Source: Acetobacter sp. AN02 (GTDB lineage: Bacteria > Pseudomonadota > Alphaproteobacteria > Acetobacterales > Acetobacteraceae). Taken from it: DNA of 64,000 bases. The stretch spans positions 1 to 64,000 of the forward strand of contig NZ_JAJJND010000003.1 of NCBI RefSeq assembly GCF_029759835.1, read 5' to 3'. The notes below the pieces were generated by a model, which made no database searches, was not told the DNA's origin, and was given only the letters and a program-made list of their open reading frames with translations. A program made the position numbers and the translations under genes. The first letter of the stretch is position 1, and every line of letters starts with the position of its first letter. Shown here piece by piece: positions 19,483 through 28,300 of this stretch.

Positions 19483-19630
19483 ACCGGTCTGAACTCCTGA
19501 ATCTGTTCTTTCAGGCCTTTTTTCGTGAGGAAAAACTTGACCTGACACGTCTCTGTACGCAATTTGCGCCCACCAGTCAGTACAGCCGCGCCCTGAAACG
19601 TCGCGGCCACGCAGAGATTCCGAGGGTTTC

Positions 19631-19798
19631 ATGGCCAAGACCAACGTTATTCAGATCCGGCTCGTCTCCACCGCCGACACCGGCTATTTCTATGTCACGC
19701 GCAAGAACGCCCGTTCACAGACCGGCAAGCTTGAGCTGAAGAAATACGATCCGGTTGCCCGCAAGCACGTCGTGTTCCGCGAAGCCAAGATCAAATAA
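19631..19798 (+). CDS. rpmG: 50S ribosomal protein L33
   Basis: 55 residues, too short for many ORF filters: [20 protein letters not shown], then [20 protein letters not shown] and a basic end (REAKIK). This is the L33 family, of the type without zinc-binding cysteines. Followed by three hairpins ending in a strong terminator. It diverges from moeA. Confidence 0.97.
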   Translation: MAKTNVIQIRLVSTADTGYFYVTRKNARSQTGKLELKKYDPVARKHVVFREAKIK

Positions 19799-19837
19799 GT
19801 CTGGCTCCGGCCAGACAGGAGCGTCCCGGACGCTCCT
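19799..19837 (+). terminator. Twin hairpins directly after rpmG
   Basis: GTCTGGC/GCCAGAC (19799-19816) and AGGAGCGTC/GACGCTCCT (19817-19837) are perfect adjacent stems. They lack a U-tract and probably protect the mRNA end or pause polymerase ahead of the terminator at 19863. Confidence 0.5.
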
Positions 19838-19862
19838 CCGGATGCTTCAGATCATCCGATCA

Positions 19863-19888
19863 GGCAGGGCTCAGACCCTGCCTTTTTT
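19863..19888 (+). terminator. Rho-independent terminator of rpmG
   Basis: GGCAGGG (19863-19869) pairs with CCCTGCC (19876-19882), followed by six T residues. Confidence 0.92.
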
Positions 19889-20006
19889 ATGTCGCCCCGT
19901 CTGCACCGGACCGGTCCGAAAATCCGGAACCACGGCGGCAGCCCGGCGTATCCCTCGCAGCACTGTCACTATCTCCGGCCGCGATAACGCAGCCGGACAC
20001 GACAGC

Positions 20007-22187
20007 TCACTTCTCCGGCCCGAACTGCCGCGCCACTTCCTCCCGATATGCCTTCTGCCGTTCGGACAGATCCTCCCGCCCGGCTGCAATATCAATCACG
20101 CGATGGACCCGCGCGATCTCGGAAAGATGCGCTTCCGAAGCCAGACTGCCCGTCGCGGAGGTCGCATGACGCCGGTGCACGTTCAGAGGCCGGGCCACAT
20201 AGGCAATCTGTGAATCCGGCATACTGAGAAGCTCGACATAAAGCCGCCAGTCCCCCGCCACCCGGAATGTTTCCAGATCCTCACAGCGCGCCAGAGCCGC
20301 CTGCAGAGCATCACGACGGAACAGAACCGCACTCGCGTTCATGATCAGATTGCGCTCACCCAGACAGGCCGACACAAACTCCGGACCTTCATGCACGCCA
20401 TCCTTCTCCAGAAGAGCCCCCGCCGTCGTCGCATAGTACGGCTTGTAGCTCTCGAACATCGGCGCGCCGTTACCATCGATCGCACTGCTGTCACAGAACG
20501 CCATCACCCCGCGCGGTGCCTCATCCAGCGCCTCGCACAGTCGGGACAGCATGTCCGGCGCGGCAATGTCATCCGCCTCCGCAACCCACAGCCAGTCCCC
20601 CCGGGCCTCGCTGACAGCCTTCCGCCACTGCGCGAACACGTTCCCGGACTGCTTCTTCCCGGCCACAATACGGATATCCCGGCCCCATTCCGCAGCCGTG
20701 CTGCGGGCCACCTCAAGACTGTCATCAGACGAGGCATCATCCAGCACGATAATCTCAAGAACGGGATAATCCTGCGAAAAAACAGAAGCAAGCCGTGCCA
20801 CCAGGAACCGCGCATAGTTATAGGACAGCACGACGACGGAAATCCGCCGCCACTGCGGACGCACTGCAGAAAGCAGCTTCTCCGTATAGTCGGCAAACGG
20901 AAACTGGGCCGCCAGACGCCTGGCCCGCCGCGCCCGCACACGACTGCCGGCCTCCTGACATTTCCGCGCCGCCGCCTGCGCCTGGCGCGCCATCTGCCCG
21001 GCATCCCCCAGCGGAACCAGAGCCTCCTGACGCGAAAGCCCGGTCTGGACCGTCAGCTGCGCCACGAGATCCGCCGCACCACCGCTGCCCGAAAACGCCA
21101 CACAGGGCAGACCGGACGCCATCGCCTCCATCACGACGGACGGATAGGGATCCTCCCGCGACGTCAGAACGAAGGCATCCGCCGCGGACAGATAATCCGA
21201 CATATTCCCGATACGGCCCGGCATATGAAACCGCCCGCTCTCCAGAGCCTGCGCGATCTCACTCTCCATCCAGCCGCGCATCTCCGGATCAAGATCACCG
21301 GTCCAGACCAGATGCGTGCAGCCGCCATCCTTCCGGGCACCCGCCGTCTGCCGCCAGAGCTGCAGAAAAAGATCAAACCCCTTCCGCATGTCTCCGTATC
21401 CAGATCCGATCAGAAGACTGTCATTCTCCCAGACGCCAAGAGCAGCCCGGACCGCCTCACGACCGCGCCCGTTATAACGGATATCGGCATAAAGCCCCTG
21501 CGGCAGAATCACCGCATTTTCCGGAACACCGCCCGTCAGCGCACCCGTCCGGACAGCAACCGATTCCGCCGGAAAAATAACCTTCGTGGCCAGAGCGGCA
21601 GATTTTATCAGAGCCGGAACAAGCCCGCGACTGGTCAGAATCGCAGGCATTTCATGAACAAGCTGCACAAACTCAATCCCTGCGTCATGCAGCGCCAGGG
21701 CCGTATGTGCAGATGCCGCAGAGTTCACAAACGCATATCTGTAATTCTCACCCGCCAGCATCCGCAGCCGCCCGGGCAGATCCGACGCCTCTCCCGGGAA
21801 AAGCTCAACCTCACCCTCAGCGCGGAAGGCATCCAGAAGCGCGCCTCCGCCCATTAGCAGGAAGCGCACCTCCATCCCGTGTACCCGCCTGAGAACCCGC
21901 CCCAGATGACACAGCAGCATCTGCGCCCCGGCCGGGAACGCATCATGCCCGATCAGCAGAATCCGCGGCCGCGAAACCGTCTCATCAAACCGGCTGACCG
22001 CACGGGCGCAGGCATTGAGAAACGCAGACCCGAAATGCTGATCCGGTTCGAGATAGGCCCCTTCCGCCCACTCATTCCAGGCGTTGATGCACACGATCGT
22101 CTCGCCGAAGAACGGGTTCGCCTGCGCCTGGCTGATCAGACCCGACAGCCAGCGCTCAAACCCCGCCGGTGTCCCCCCGTGCAGCAC
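20007..22187 (-). CDS. Polysaccharide protein, C-terminal part: GH99-like end, GT4 and GT2 domains (frameshifted)
   Basis: 726 codons open from GTG 22187, but this is the second half of a longer gene. It begins with the last segment of a WbsX/GH99-like domain (VCINAWNEWAEGAYLEPDQH), continues with a GT4-type glycosyltransferase (SAADAFVLTSREDPYPSVVM, then EAMASGLPCVAF) and ends with a GT2 domain (RRISVVVLSYNYARFLVARL, DDASSDDSLE, AEADD). The preceding part lies in the other frame and overlaps by 52 bases; see the frameshift at 22195-22199. GT4 and GT2 domains transfer sugars from nucleotide donors in polysaccharide assembly. Unless the frameshift is a sequencing error, this part may not be translated. 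Confidence 0.85.
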   Translation of the reverse strand: MLHGGTPAGFERWLSGLISQAQANPFFGETIVCINAWNEWAEGAYLEPDQHFGSAFLNACARAVSRFDETVSRPRILLIGHDAFPAGAQMLLCHLGRVLRRVHGMEVRFLLMGGGALLDAFRAEGEVELFPGEASDLPGRLRMLAGENYRYAFVNSAASAHTALALHDAGIEFVQLVHEMPAILTSRGLVPALIKSAALATKVIFPAESVAVRTGALTGGVPENAVILPQGLYADIRYNGRGREAVRAALGVWENDSLLIGSGYGDMRKGFDLFLQLWRQTAGARKDGGCTHLVWTGDLDPEMRGWMESEIAQALESGRFHMPGRIGNMSDYLSAADAFVLTSREDPYPSVVMEAMASGLPCVAFSGSGGAADLVAQLTVQTGLSRQEALVPLGDAGQMARQAQAAARKCQEAGSRVRARRARRLAAQFPFADYTEKLLSAVRPQWRRISVVVLSYNYARFLVARLASVFSQDYPVLEIIVLDDASSDDSLEVARSTAAEWGRDIRIVAGKKQSGNVFAQWRKAVSEARGDWLWVAEADDIAAPDMLSRLCEALDEAPRGVMAFCDSSAIDGNGAPMFESYKPYYATTAGALLEKDGVHEGPEFVSACLGERNLIMNASAVLFRRDALQAALARCEDLETFRVAGDWRLYVELLSMPDSQIAYVARPLNVHRRHATSATGSLASEAHLSEIARVHRVIDIAAGREDLSERQKAYREEVARQFGPEK

Positions 22188-23719
22188 CAGACCGCCCCCT
22201 GCCGGCGCGCATCATTGTCCCAGGACGGAGCCGCCGTGCGGATCAGCGGAAAATCCGGCGCGGGCATCGCCAGCGCATTATCGACAACCTGATCATAATC
22301 GTAGATCTGGCCTGAAAAATCCTCATCCAGGAACGTCACGGAGTTATTGATCGTCTCCACACCGGAGACGACCTTGTGCGGCGGAAACTCAATAGCCCCG
22401 TCCATCCCGAATTTCGCCGGATCGCTGTCCCGGAACGCCTGTCCCATCACGAAAACCGGATCCTCGCCGCAGATATCACGGAATTTCCCGCGCCACCGCT
22501 CCACCGTCTCCGCACAGTCTGGAACCAGCGCCGGACGATAAAGCATCAGCAGAGGCCGCCCCGAGACACGGATATAACGCGGATCACGGAAATGCCTGGC
22601 AAAACAGGCAATCAGCGCATCCTCATCCTCAGACCGGAAATCCTGAGCAATCAGAACGTCATCCTCAGACCCGTCCCAGCGCCGGCTCCAGTTCTCATTG
22701 GCCCACATCAGACAGAACGGCATCGCAATGTCCGGCGCGGACAGCAGCATTTCCAGCGGACTCTCCAGCAGACGCCGGCCATTGAACCAGTAAAAATAAA
22801 AAACGAAGCCCTCGATCCCCGCCCCTTTCGCCATCTCGGCCTGGCGGCGAAGCAGATCCGCATTATTCAGCGTGTAATGCCCGAGATCCCGGGGAATACG
22901 CGGCTGATAATGCCCGACAAACCGCGGAAGCCCGCGCGCGACATTGGTCCACTCCGTAAAACCGGTTCCCCACCAGTCATCATTCTCAGCAATGCTGTGA
23001 AACTGCGGCAGGTAATAGGCCAGAACCCGGGCACGCCGCACGGCAGACACAGGCAGAGGACGCCGCTCCTCAAACAGCGGACCCGGAGACGCATTACGCC
23101 GCACCTCGCGCGGAATCGTCGGCTGATCAGGCGGGAGAGACGGCTGGACACCGGCCATATCCCGATGCGCGATGTAATGAAGGAGCGGATTGATATCCTG
23201 GCGCCCCTCCATATACCGCGTGCGATAGAACGCCGGATCAAACCCCTCGAACGGGCGGCGCCCCTCGCGAAATCCCTGCATCATGTAATGCTCGACCGGA
23301 TCGACACCGGCCTCCGCCACATCAGGATTGGTGCGTAAATACCAGGCAGAATCGAACTCCGCCATCGGGCGGAATTCCGGATTATGCCGGTTCAGGAGAT
23401 AGTGCCGCAGCGCGGGCATACCGTCCGGAACGGGATAGGTCCGCCGGTACCACAGAGGATCGAACCACTCCACGGGACGGAGTCCCTCGGCTTCCCCGCG
23501 CAATATATAATGCAGCAGGGGATCACCGCAGGGACCGGGAAGCTGGGACATATACCAGACAGGATCGAAGCAGGGATTCGGACGACGTCCCTCCTGCCAG
23601 CCATACTGGTGATAATGAGCCAGAACACCCGGACCAAGCGTCGCGAGGTCAGGATTCGACGACACGTAATAGTGAGCGTCAAACAGGCCGGAATGCCCGA
23701 TAAGGTGCAGAGGGGTCAC
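22136..23719 (-). CDS. Polysaccharide protein, N-terminal part: FDxxWY repeats and GH99-like (WbsX) domain (frameshifted)
   Basis: 527 codons from GTG 23719 (GGGA 8 bases upstream). Residues 1-200 hold about five copies of a repeat of roughly 35-40 residues with FDxxWYxxxxPD, a central HY and GxxEGRRP. Residues from about 230 form a WbsX/GH99-like domain (AYYLPQFHSIAENDDWWGTG, FTEWTN, WANENWSRRWDG) found in O-antigen and rhamnan assembly proteins. Homology stops near SWDNDARRQG, after which the frame runs 15 nonsense codons. The correct continuation (GLVLHGGTPAGFERWL) is in the next frame, so one gene of about 1237 codons has been split. Confidence 0.85.
   Translation of the reverse strand: MTPLHLIGHSGLFDAHYYVSSNPDLATLGPGVLAHYHQYGWQEGRRPNPCFDPVWYMSQLPGPCGDPLLHYILRGEAEGLRPVEWFDPLWYRRTYPVPDGMPALRHYLLNRHNPEFRPMAEFDSAWYLRTNPDVAEAGVDPVEHYMMQGFREGRRPFEGFDPAFYRTRYMEGRQDINPLLHYIAHRDMAGVQPSLPPDQPTIPREVRRNASPGPLFEERRPLPVSAVRRARVLAYYLPQFHSIAENDDWWGTGFTEWTNVARGLPRFVGHYQPRIPRDLGHYTLNNADLLRRQAEMAKGAGIEGFVFYFYWFNGRRLLESPLEMLLSAPDIAMPFCLMWANENWSRRWDGSEDDVLIAQDFRSEDEDALIACFARHFRDPRYIRVSGRPLLMLYRPALVPDCAETVERWRGKFRDICGEDPVFVMGQAFRDSDPAKFGMDGAIEFPPHKVVSGVETINNSVTFLDEDFSGQIYDYDQVVDNALAMPAPDFPLIRTAAPSWDNDARRQGAVWCCTGGHRRGLSAGCRV
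22195..22199 (-). other. Frameshift site in a C5 run
   Basis: Five C on the plus strand (five G in the gene). One more G would restore RRQGGGLVLHGGTPAGF and join both halves. This is a deletion in a homopolymer: a sequencing error, a true loss, or slippage-based switching. Confidence 0.75.
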
Positions 23720-23816
23720 TTCATGATTCCCTGCAGAAAATAAGGGGTTTTCCGAAAAAAAACCGGGACTCGTTCATGACATTGCATTCGGTGAAATATT
23801 TTGCCGGACAACTGAA

Positions 23817-23834
23817 ACGTTAAATAAACGTTAA
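23817..23834 (+). repeat. Direct repeat ACGTTAA x2 with 11-bp period
   Basis: ACGTTAA at 23817-23823 and 23828-23834, one helical turn apart, in the 290-base divergent region (23720-24010) between the polysaccharide gene and metX. It could be a regulator site for metX. The rest of this region holds nothing I can name. Confidence 0.35.
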
Positions 23835-24010
23835 TTCGATTGCCCGTCAATCCGCTCTCTGCAACCACAGGACGAACTTCTTGCCCGGACACAGGAAAAT
23901 GCCTATGTCCGATCTCCCCCCCGGAGCCGATCCGCAACCGCCCCGAAGCGGCGGACCGACGCCCCGGAAAGGACCGGTCCCGCACAGCCTGTCAGGAATC
24001 CCCGCCTGCC

Positions 24011-25225
24011 ATGAACACGTTTACAACCGCACGAACACACAGCTCACAGATCTTCCCCGAAGGTGTGGTGCTCGAGTGCGGGCGACGTCTGGCCCCGGTC
24101 GAGATCGCCTACAGAACCTACGGAACCCTGTCCCCCGCACGCGACAACGCCATACTGATCTGCCACGCCCTGACAGGTGATCAGTACGTGGCCGAACCCC
24201 ACCCCCTCACGGGAAAACCGGGCTGGTGGGACCGCATGGTCGGGCCGGGAAAACCGATCGATACAGATCACTTTTTCGTAATATGCTCGAACGTGCTCGG
24301 CGGCTGTATGGGCTCGACGGGCCCGCGCTCCCCGAAATCCGCAGACGCATATCCTGACGGAAAAACCGAGCTCTGGGGCACGGATTTTCCCCCGCTGACC
24401 ATCCGCGACATGGTGCGCGGACAGGAGCTTCTCATCCGCCATTTCGGCATAGACCGCCTGTTCGCCGTCATCGGCGGATCAATGGGCGGTATGCAGGTGC
24501 TGGAATGGGCCGTCACCTTCCCCGACAAGGTGTTCGCGGCCATGCCCATCGCAACCGCACCGCTCCACTCCGCACAGAATATCGCCTTTAACGAGGTCAG
24601 CCGCCAGGCCATCGCGGCAGACCCGGATTTCGCGGGCGGACGATACTGGGAACACGATGCCATCCCGGCCCGCGGCTTGGGCGTCGCGCGCATGATGGCC
24701 CACATCACCTACCTCTCCGAAGAGGCCCTCACCCGCAAGTTCGGTCGGCGCACGCGCCCGGGACAGGGATGTACCCCGCCCGACGCCGGACAGCCCGCCT
24801 CCCTGTTCAGCGAGATCTTCGAGGTCGAATCCTATCTCCGCCATCAGGGATCCAGCTTCGTCCGCCGGTTCGATGCCAACTCCTACCTGACCATCACCCG
24901 CGCCATGGACTGGATGGACCTGTCAGCCGAACATGACGGCGATTTCTCCGCCGCCTTCGCCGGAACGAAAATCCGCTTCTGTGTCGTCTGCTTCTCCTCG
25001 GACTGGCTGTTCCCCACATCCCAGTCCCGCCTGCTGGTCCGCGCCCTGAACAAGGCCGCCGCAAACGTCTCCTTTGTCGAGATCGACAGCGACAAAGGCC
25101 ACGACGCCTTCCTGCTGGACGAACCGGATTTCGACCGCACCGTCCGAGGCTTCCTCGCCGGAGCCGCCGAACAGGCGGGCCTGTCCTCCCGTCCGGCATC
25201 ACCCGATCCGGCACCAGGAGTCTGA
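24011..25225 (+). CDS. metX: Homoserine O-acetyltransferase MetX
   Basis: 404 residues from ATG 24011. Alpha/beta-hydrolase fold with the MetX marks: [12 protein letters not shown], nucleophile Ser in [19 protein letters not shown], and the acid/base residues in the C-terminal FSSDWLFP and [10 protein letters not shown] segments. It activates homoserine (acetyl-CoA or succinyl-CoA as donor) for methionine synthesis. The frame is open to 23840 but the extra residues do not look like MetX. metW follows 3 bases later, the usual proteobacterial partner. Confidence 0.95.
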   Translation: MNTFTTARTHSSQIFPEGVVLECGRRLAPVEIAYRTYGTLSPARDNAILICHALTGDQYVAEPHPLTGKPGWWDRMVGPGKPIDTDHFFVICSNVLGGCMGSTGPRSPKSADAYPDGKTELWGTDFPPLTIRDMVRGQELLIRHFGIDRLFAVIGGSMGGMQVLEWAVTFPDKVFAAMPIATAPLHSAQNIAFNEVSRQAIAADPDFAGGRYWEHDAIPARGLGVARMMAHITYLSEEALTRKFGRRTRPGQGCTPPDAGQPASLFSEIFEVESYLRHQGSSFVRRFDANSYLTITRAMDWMDLSAEHDGDFSAAFAGTKIRFCVVCFSSDWLFPTSQSRLLVRALNKAAANVSFVEIDSDKGHDAFLLDEPDFDRTVRGFLAGAAEQAGLSSRPASPDPAPGV

Positions 25226-25228
25226 CCC

Positions 25229-25831
25229 ATGCGCCTTGACCAGCGTCTGATCGCCGGAATGATCGAACCGGGCACCCGCGTCCTCGATATCGGCAGCGGC
25301 GACGGCTCCCTGATCGGCCATCTCTACCGCACGCGGAACTGCGATGCCCGCGGGATTGAGATCGACATGAAGGAAGTCACCCGCTCCGTCTCCCACGGCC
25401 TGCCGGTCATACACGGAGATGCGGACAACGATCTTACGCATTTCCCGGACGACGCCTTCGACTATGTCGTGCTCCAGCGCACGCTCCAGGCCGTTGAACG
25501 CCCGCGCGAGGTGCTCCGGCAGATGCTCCGTATCGGGCGCTACGCCATCGTCTCCTTCCCGAATTTCGGACACTGGCAGATGCGCCTGCGCCTGCTGCTG
25601 ACCGGCAGGATGCCCGACAACGCGGTATGGAACCGGCCCTGGTACGCCACACCCAACATCCACCCCTGTACGATCCGCGACTTCCTCGCCCTGTGCGAAC
25701 AGGACGGCTACATCGTGAAAGACTGGATGGCGATCGATGAGGAAGGCGACCGCGCGCCCTGGCGCCGCTCCGTCCGCCTGGCCAATCTCTTCGGAGAGCA
25801 GGCCCTGTTCCTCCTCGCCCGCGCCCGGTGA
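25229..25831 (+). CDS. metW: Methionine biosynthesis protein MetW
   Basis: 200 residues with a class I SAM-methyltransferase fold: VLDIGSGDGSLIGHL (motif I), GIEID, and FDYVVLQRTLQAVERP. MetW associates with MetX and activates homoserine acylation in proteobacteria. Typical MetW marks such as FPNFGHWQMRLRLL and NRPWYATPNIHPCTIRDF are present. It overlaps the following kinase start by 4 bases (GTGA). Confidence 0.94.
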   Translation: MRLDQRLIAGMIEPGTRVLDIGSGDGSLIGHLYRTRNCDARGIEIDMKEVTRSVSHGLPVIHGDADNDLTHFPDDAFDYVVLQRTLQAVERPREVLRQMLRIGRYAIVSFPNFGHWQMRLRLLLTGRMPDNAVWNRPWYATPNIHPCTIRDFLALCEQDGYIVKDWMAIDEEGDRAPWRRSVRLANLFGEQALFLLARAR

Positions 25832-26712
25832 CAGGCCTGCTCCGCGTCGCCATAGATGGCGGCGGGACAAAAACCCTGCTCCGCCTGGCCACGCAGGACG
25901 GCACCATTCTGGCAGAAACGACCGGAGGCCCGTCCAACATCGCCACTGATGCACAACGCGCCCTGCATTCCATCCGCAGCGCCTTGGACGAAGCCCTGCA
26001 TAACAGCGGCCTCAGCAGCACCAGACACCCGCCCCTGCTCGCCGGAGCCGGACTGGCCGGAGCCGAAATCCCCGAAGCCCGCGCCCGCTTCCTCGCACTG
26101 CCCCATGGCTTCGATCATCTCGTGCTGACCAGCGATGCCCGCACCTCCTGCCTCGGCGCGCATGACGGACAGGACGGCGCGATTCTCGCCGTCGGAACCG
26201 GCTCCGTCGGCTTCGCCTGCCTTGGTGACGAAACCCGCCGGACAGGCGGCTGGGGCTTCCCGCACGATGATGCCGGAAGCGGTGCATGGATCGGAAGAAA
26301 AGCCACAGCCATCATGCTCAGAGCCGAAGACGGCCGCAGCCCGCCCTCAGCCCTCAGCCGCGCACTGCGCACATGGATTTCACAAAACAGCACCGCTTCC
26401 GTCACGGCCTGGCCCGCAGGCCTCACCGCAGAACGCGCGGCAGGCCTGGTCCCGCTGGTCTTCAGAGAAGCGGATCAGGGCTGCCCCGTCGCGGAAAACC
26501 TGCTCCGCCACGCCGCCTCCGAAACCGAACTTCTTGGCCGCACCCTGCTGCAGGACAGCTTCGCATCCCTGCCGGTCAGCCTGTGCGGAAGCCTCGGAGA
26601 ACGGCTGAAATCCCGCTCCTCATGGCTGACGGAATTCTGCGTCCCGGCCAGAGGAAACGCCCTTGACGGTGCCATGTCCCTGACCGCCGGGATCGCCTTT
26701 CCAGAAAATTAA
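25828..26712 (+). CDS. BadF/BadG-type ATPase, N-acetylglucosamine kinase-like
   Basis: 294 residues from GTG 25828. Actin-like ATPase fold with phosphate-1 loop AIDGGGTKTLLRL and adenosine loop LAVGTGSVGFA, and GGWGFPHDDAGSGAWIGRKA, the pattern of bacterial GlcNAc/glucosamine kinases (NAGK group). It would phosphorylate an amino sugar such as recycled GlcNAc. Translationally coupled to metW, an odd partner for a sugar kinase; the substrate is inferred from family only. Confidence 0.85.
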   Translation: MTGLLRVAIDGGGTKTLLRLATQDGTILAETTGGPSNIATDAQRALHSIRSALDEALHNSGLSSTRHPPLLAGAGLAGAEIPEARARFLALPHGFDHLVLTSDARTSCLGAHDGQDGAILAVGTGSVGFACLGDETRRTGGWGFPHDDAGSGAWIGRKATAIMLRAEDGRSPPSALSRALRTWISQNSTASVTAWPAGLTAERAAGLVPLVFREADQGCPVAENLLRHAASETELLGRTLLQDSFASLPVSLCGSLGERLKSRSSWLTEFCVPARGNALDGAMSLTAGIAFPEN

Positions 26713-26801
26713 ATATTTCTGTTTATTTCCTCCATGGCATTGCCATAGACGGAAAGCTGGTGATAACGCCTTATACCGCAATCCGGTTTCAGTCCGGGAC
26801 A

Positions 26802-26830
26802 TTGAAAAATATCGGTATTTTTGTGTTAAT
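26802..26830 (+). promoter_or_regulatory. Possible promoter of the helicase gene
   Basis: TTGAAA (26802-26807), a 17-base spacer and GTTAAT (26825-26830), in an AT-richer 261-base gap (26713-26973). If used, it would leave a leader of about 140 bases, long enough for cold-shock type control. The rest of the gap has no gene. Confidence 0.35.
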
Positions 26831-26973
26831 CTGCACCTCCGGATCGTGGCTGCCTTGAAGTCCGTCCCTAACAGGACAATTTTGGTGCTGATCAGCCCTG
26901 AACTTACCGGACGCCAGATTCCCCCTCCCGGCGTCACATCAGACTCAACGTGCCAGGAGGCGCATCTTTCGTT

Positions 26974-28281
26974 ATGACGACGTTCTCAGACCTTCATCTC
27001 GCAGCCCCGCTTCTGAAGGCCCTCGGAGAAGAAGGCTACACAACACCGACTCCGATCCAGCAGCAGTCGATCCCCCATCTTCTCGAAGGGCGTGACCTGC
27101 TGGGCCTGGCACAGACAGGAACAGGCAAGACGGCCGCCTTCGCCCTGCCGATCCTGCACCACCTGGTCTCCCGGCCTGCGGCTCCCTCACCCAAAGGCCC
27201 CCGCGCCCTGGTGCTCGCCCCCACCCGCGAACTGGTCTCCCAGATCGCCGCCAGCTTCACGGCCTATGCCCGGCATATGAAATTCAGCCACGCCGTCGTC
27301 TTCGGCGGGGTCGGTCAGCACCGCCAGGTGGAAGCCATGCGCCGCGGCGTTGACGTCCTCGTCGCAGCCCCGGGACGACTGCTGGATCTGGTCAGCCAGG
27401 GACATATCGATCTCTCGCACGTGGAAATCCTCGTCCTGGACGAGGCAGACCGTATGCTGGACATGGGTTTCGTAAAGGACATCCGCCGCATCGTCTCGAT
27501 GCTGCCCGAACAGCGCCAGACGCTCCTGTTCTCCGCAACCATGCCTCCGGCCATTGCCGGGCTGGCAGACGCACTGCTGAAAAACCCCGCCCGCGTCGAG
27601 ATATCCCCCCCGTCCAGCACGGTGGACCGTATCCGCCAGGCCGTCATGTTCGTTTCCGCAACGGACAAGAAAGAAGCCCTGAAAACGCTGGTGAATTCCC
27701 CCAAGGTGGTGCGCGCCGTGGTCTTCACGCTCATGAAGCACGAAGCCAACAAGGTCGCGCAGTTCCTGTCCGGACACGGAATCCCGGCCGAAGCCATCCA
27801 CGGCAACAAGTCACAGAGCGCGCGTGAACGCGCGATGGACGGCTTCCGCTCCGGCAATCTCAAGGTGCTGGTCGCAACCGATATCGCCGCACGCGGCATC
27901 GATGTGGACGACGTCACGCACGTCTTCAACTACGACCTGCCGAACGTCCCGGAAAGCTACGTCCACCGGATCGGCCGGACAGCCCGCGCAGGCCGGGAAG
28001 GCTATGCCGTCTCCCTGTGCGATCCGGAACAGCGCGCTTGGCTGCGGGATATCGAGAAAACAATCGGCAAGCCCGTGCCTGTCATACGGGAACACCCCTT
28101 CCATTCGGATGAGGCCGAAAACTCCCGCCAGCGCCCGCCAGTTCTCGGCGGCGGCGGACGCGGACGTGGCGGCGGCGGTGGTGGCGGACGCCCTCAGGGC
28201 GGACGCGGCAACGGACCGCAGGGACGCGGCGGTCGCCAGGGTGGCCAGCAGGGACGCCCGGCAGCACGTCGTCCGGCCTGA
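26974..28281 (+). CDS. rhlE: DEAD-box RNA helicase, RhlE type
   Basis: 435 residues. Q motif (PTPIQQQSI), motif I AQTGTGKT (46-53), PTREL, GG, DEAD, SAT, and HRIGRTARAG are all intact. The C terminus is a basic Gly/Arg-rich tail (GGGGRGRGGGGGGGRPQGGR), as in RhlE proteins that act in ribosome assembly and mRNA turnover in the cold. ATG 26974 follows AGGAGG (26955-26960) at 13 bases; a GTG at 26950 would lie upstream of that site. Confidence 0.93.
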   Translation: MTTFSDLHLAAPLLKALGEEGYTTPTPIQQQSIPHLLEGRDLLGLAQTGTGKTAAFALPILHHLVSRPAAPSPKGPRALVLAPTRELVSQIAASFTAYARHMKFSHAVVFGGVGQHRQVEAMRRGVDVLVAAPGRLLDLVSQGHIDLSHVEILVLDEADRMLDMGFVKDIRRIVSMLPEQRQTLLFSATMPPAIAGLADALLKNPARVEISPPSSTVDRIRQAVMFVSATDKKEALKTLVNSPKVVRAVVFTLMKHEANKVAQFLSGHGIPAEAIHGNKSQSARERAMDGFRSGNLKVLVATDIAARGIDVDDVTHVFNYDLPNVPESYVHRIGRTARAGREGYAVSLCDPEQRAWLRDIEKTIGKPVPVIREHPFHSDEAENSRQRPPVLGGGGRGRGGGGGGGRPQGGRGNGPQGRGGRQGGQQGRPAARRPA

Positions 28282-28300
28282 AACATCCGGACAGACCGGA

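Noticed and set aside
20391-21857. 488-codon frame opposite the glycosyltransferase
   Set aside because: Low-complexity Arg/His/Pro translation without domains; antisense to clear GT4/GT2 motifs.
23780-23850. Possible SAM-II riboswitch before metX (GGTGA...GCCGG...ACGTTAA pieces)
   Set aside because: The closing P1 stem and the downstream pseudoknot strand (GCTAAA-AGG type) are missing, and the site is 180 bases from the start. A covariance search would decide.
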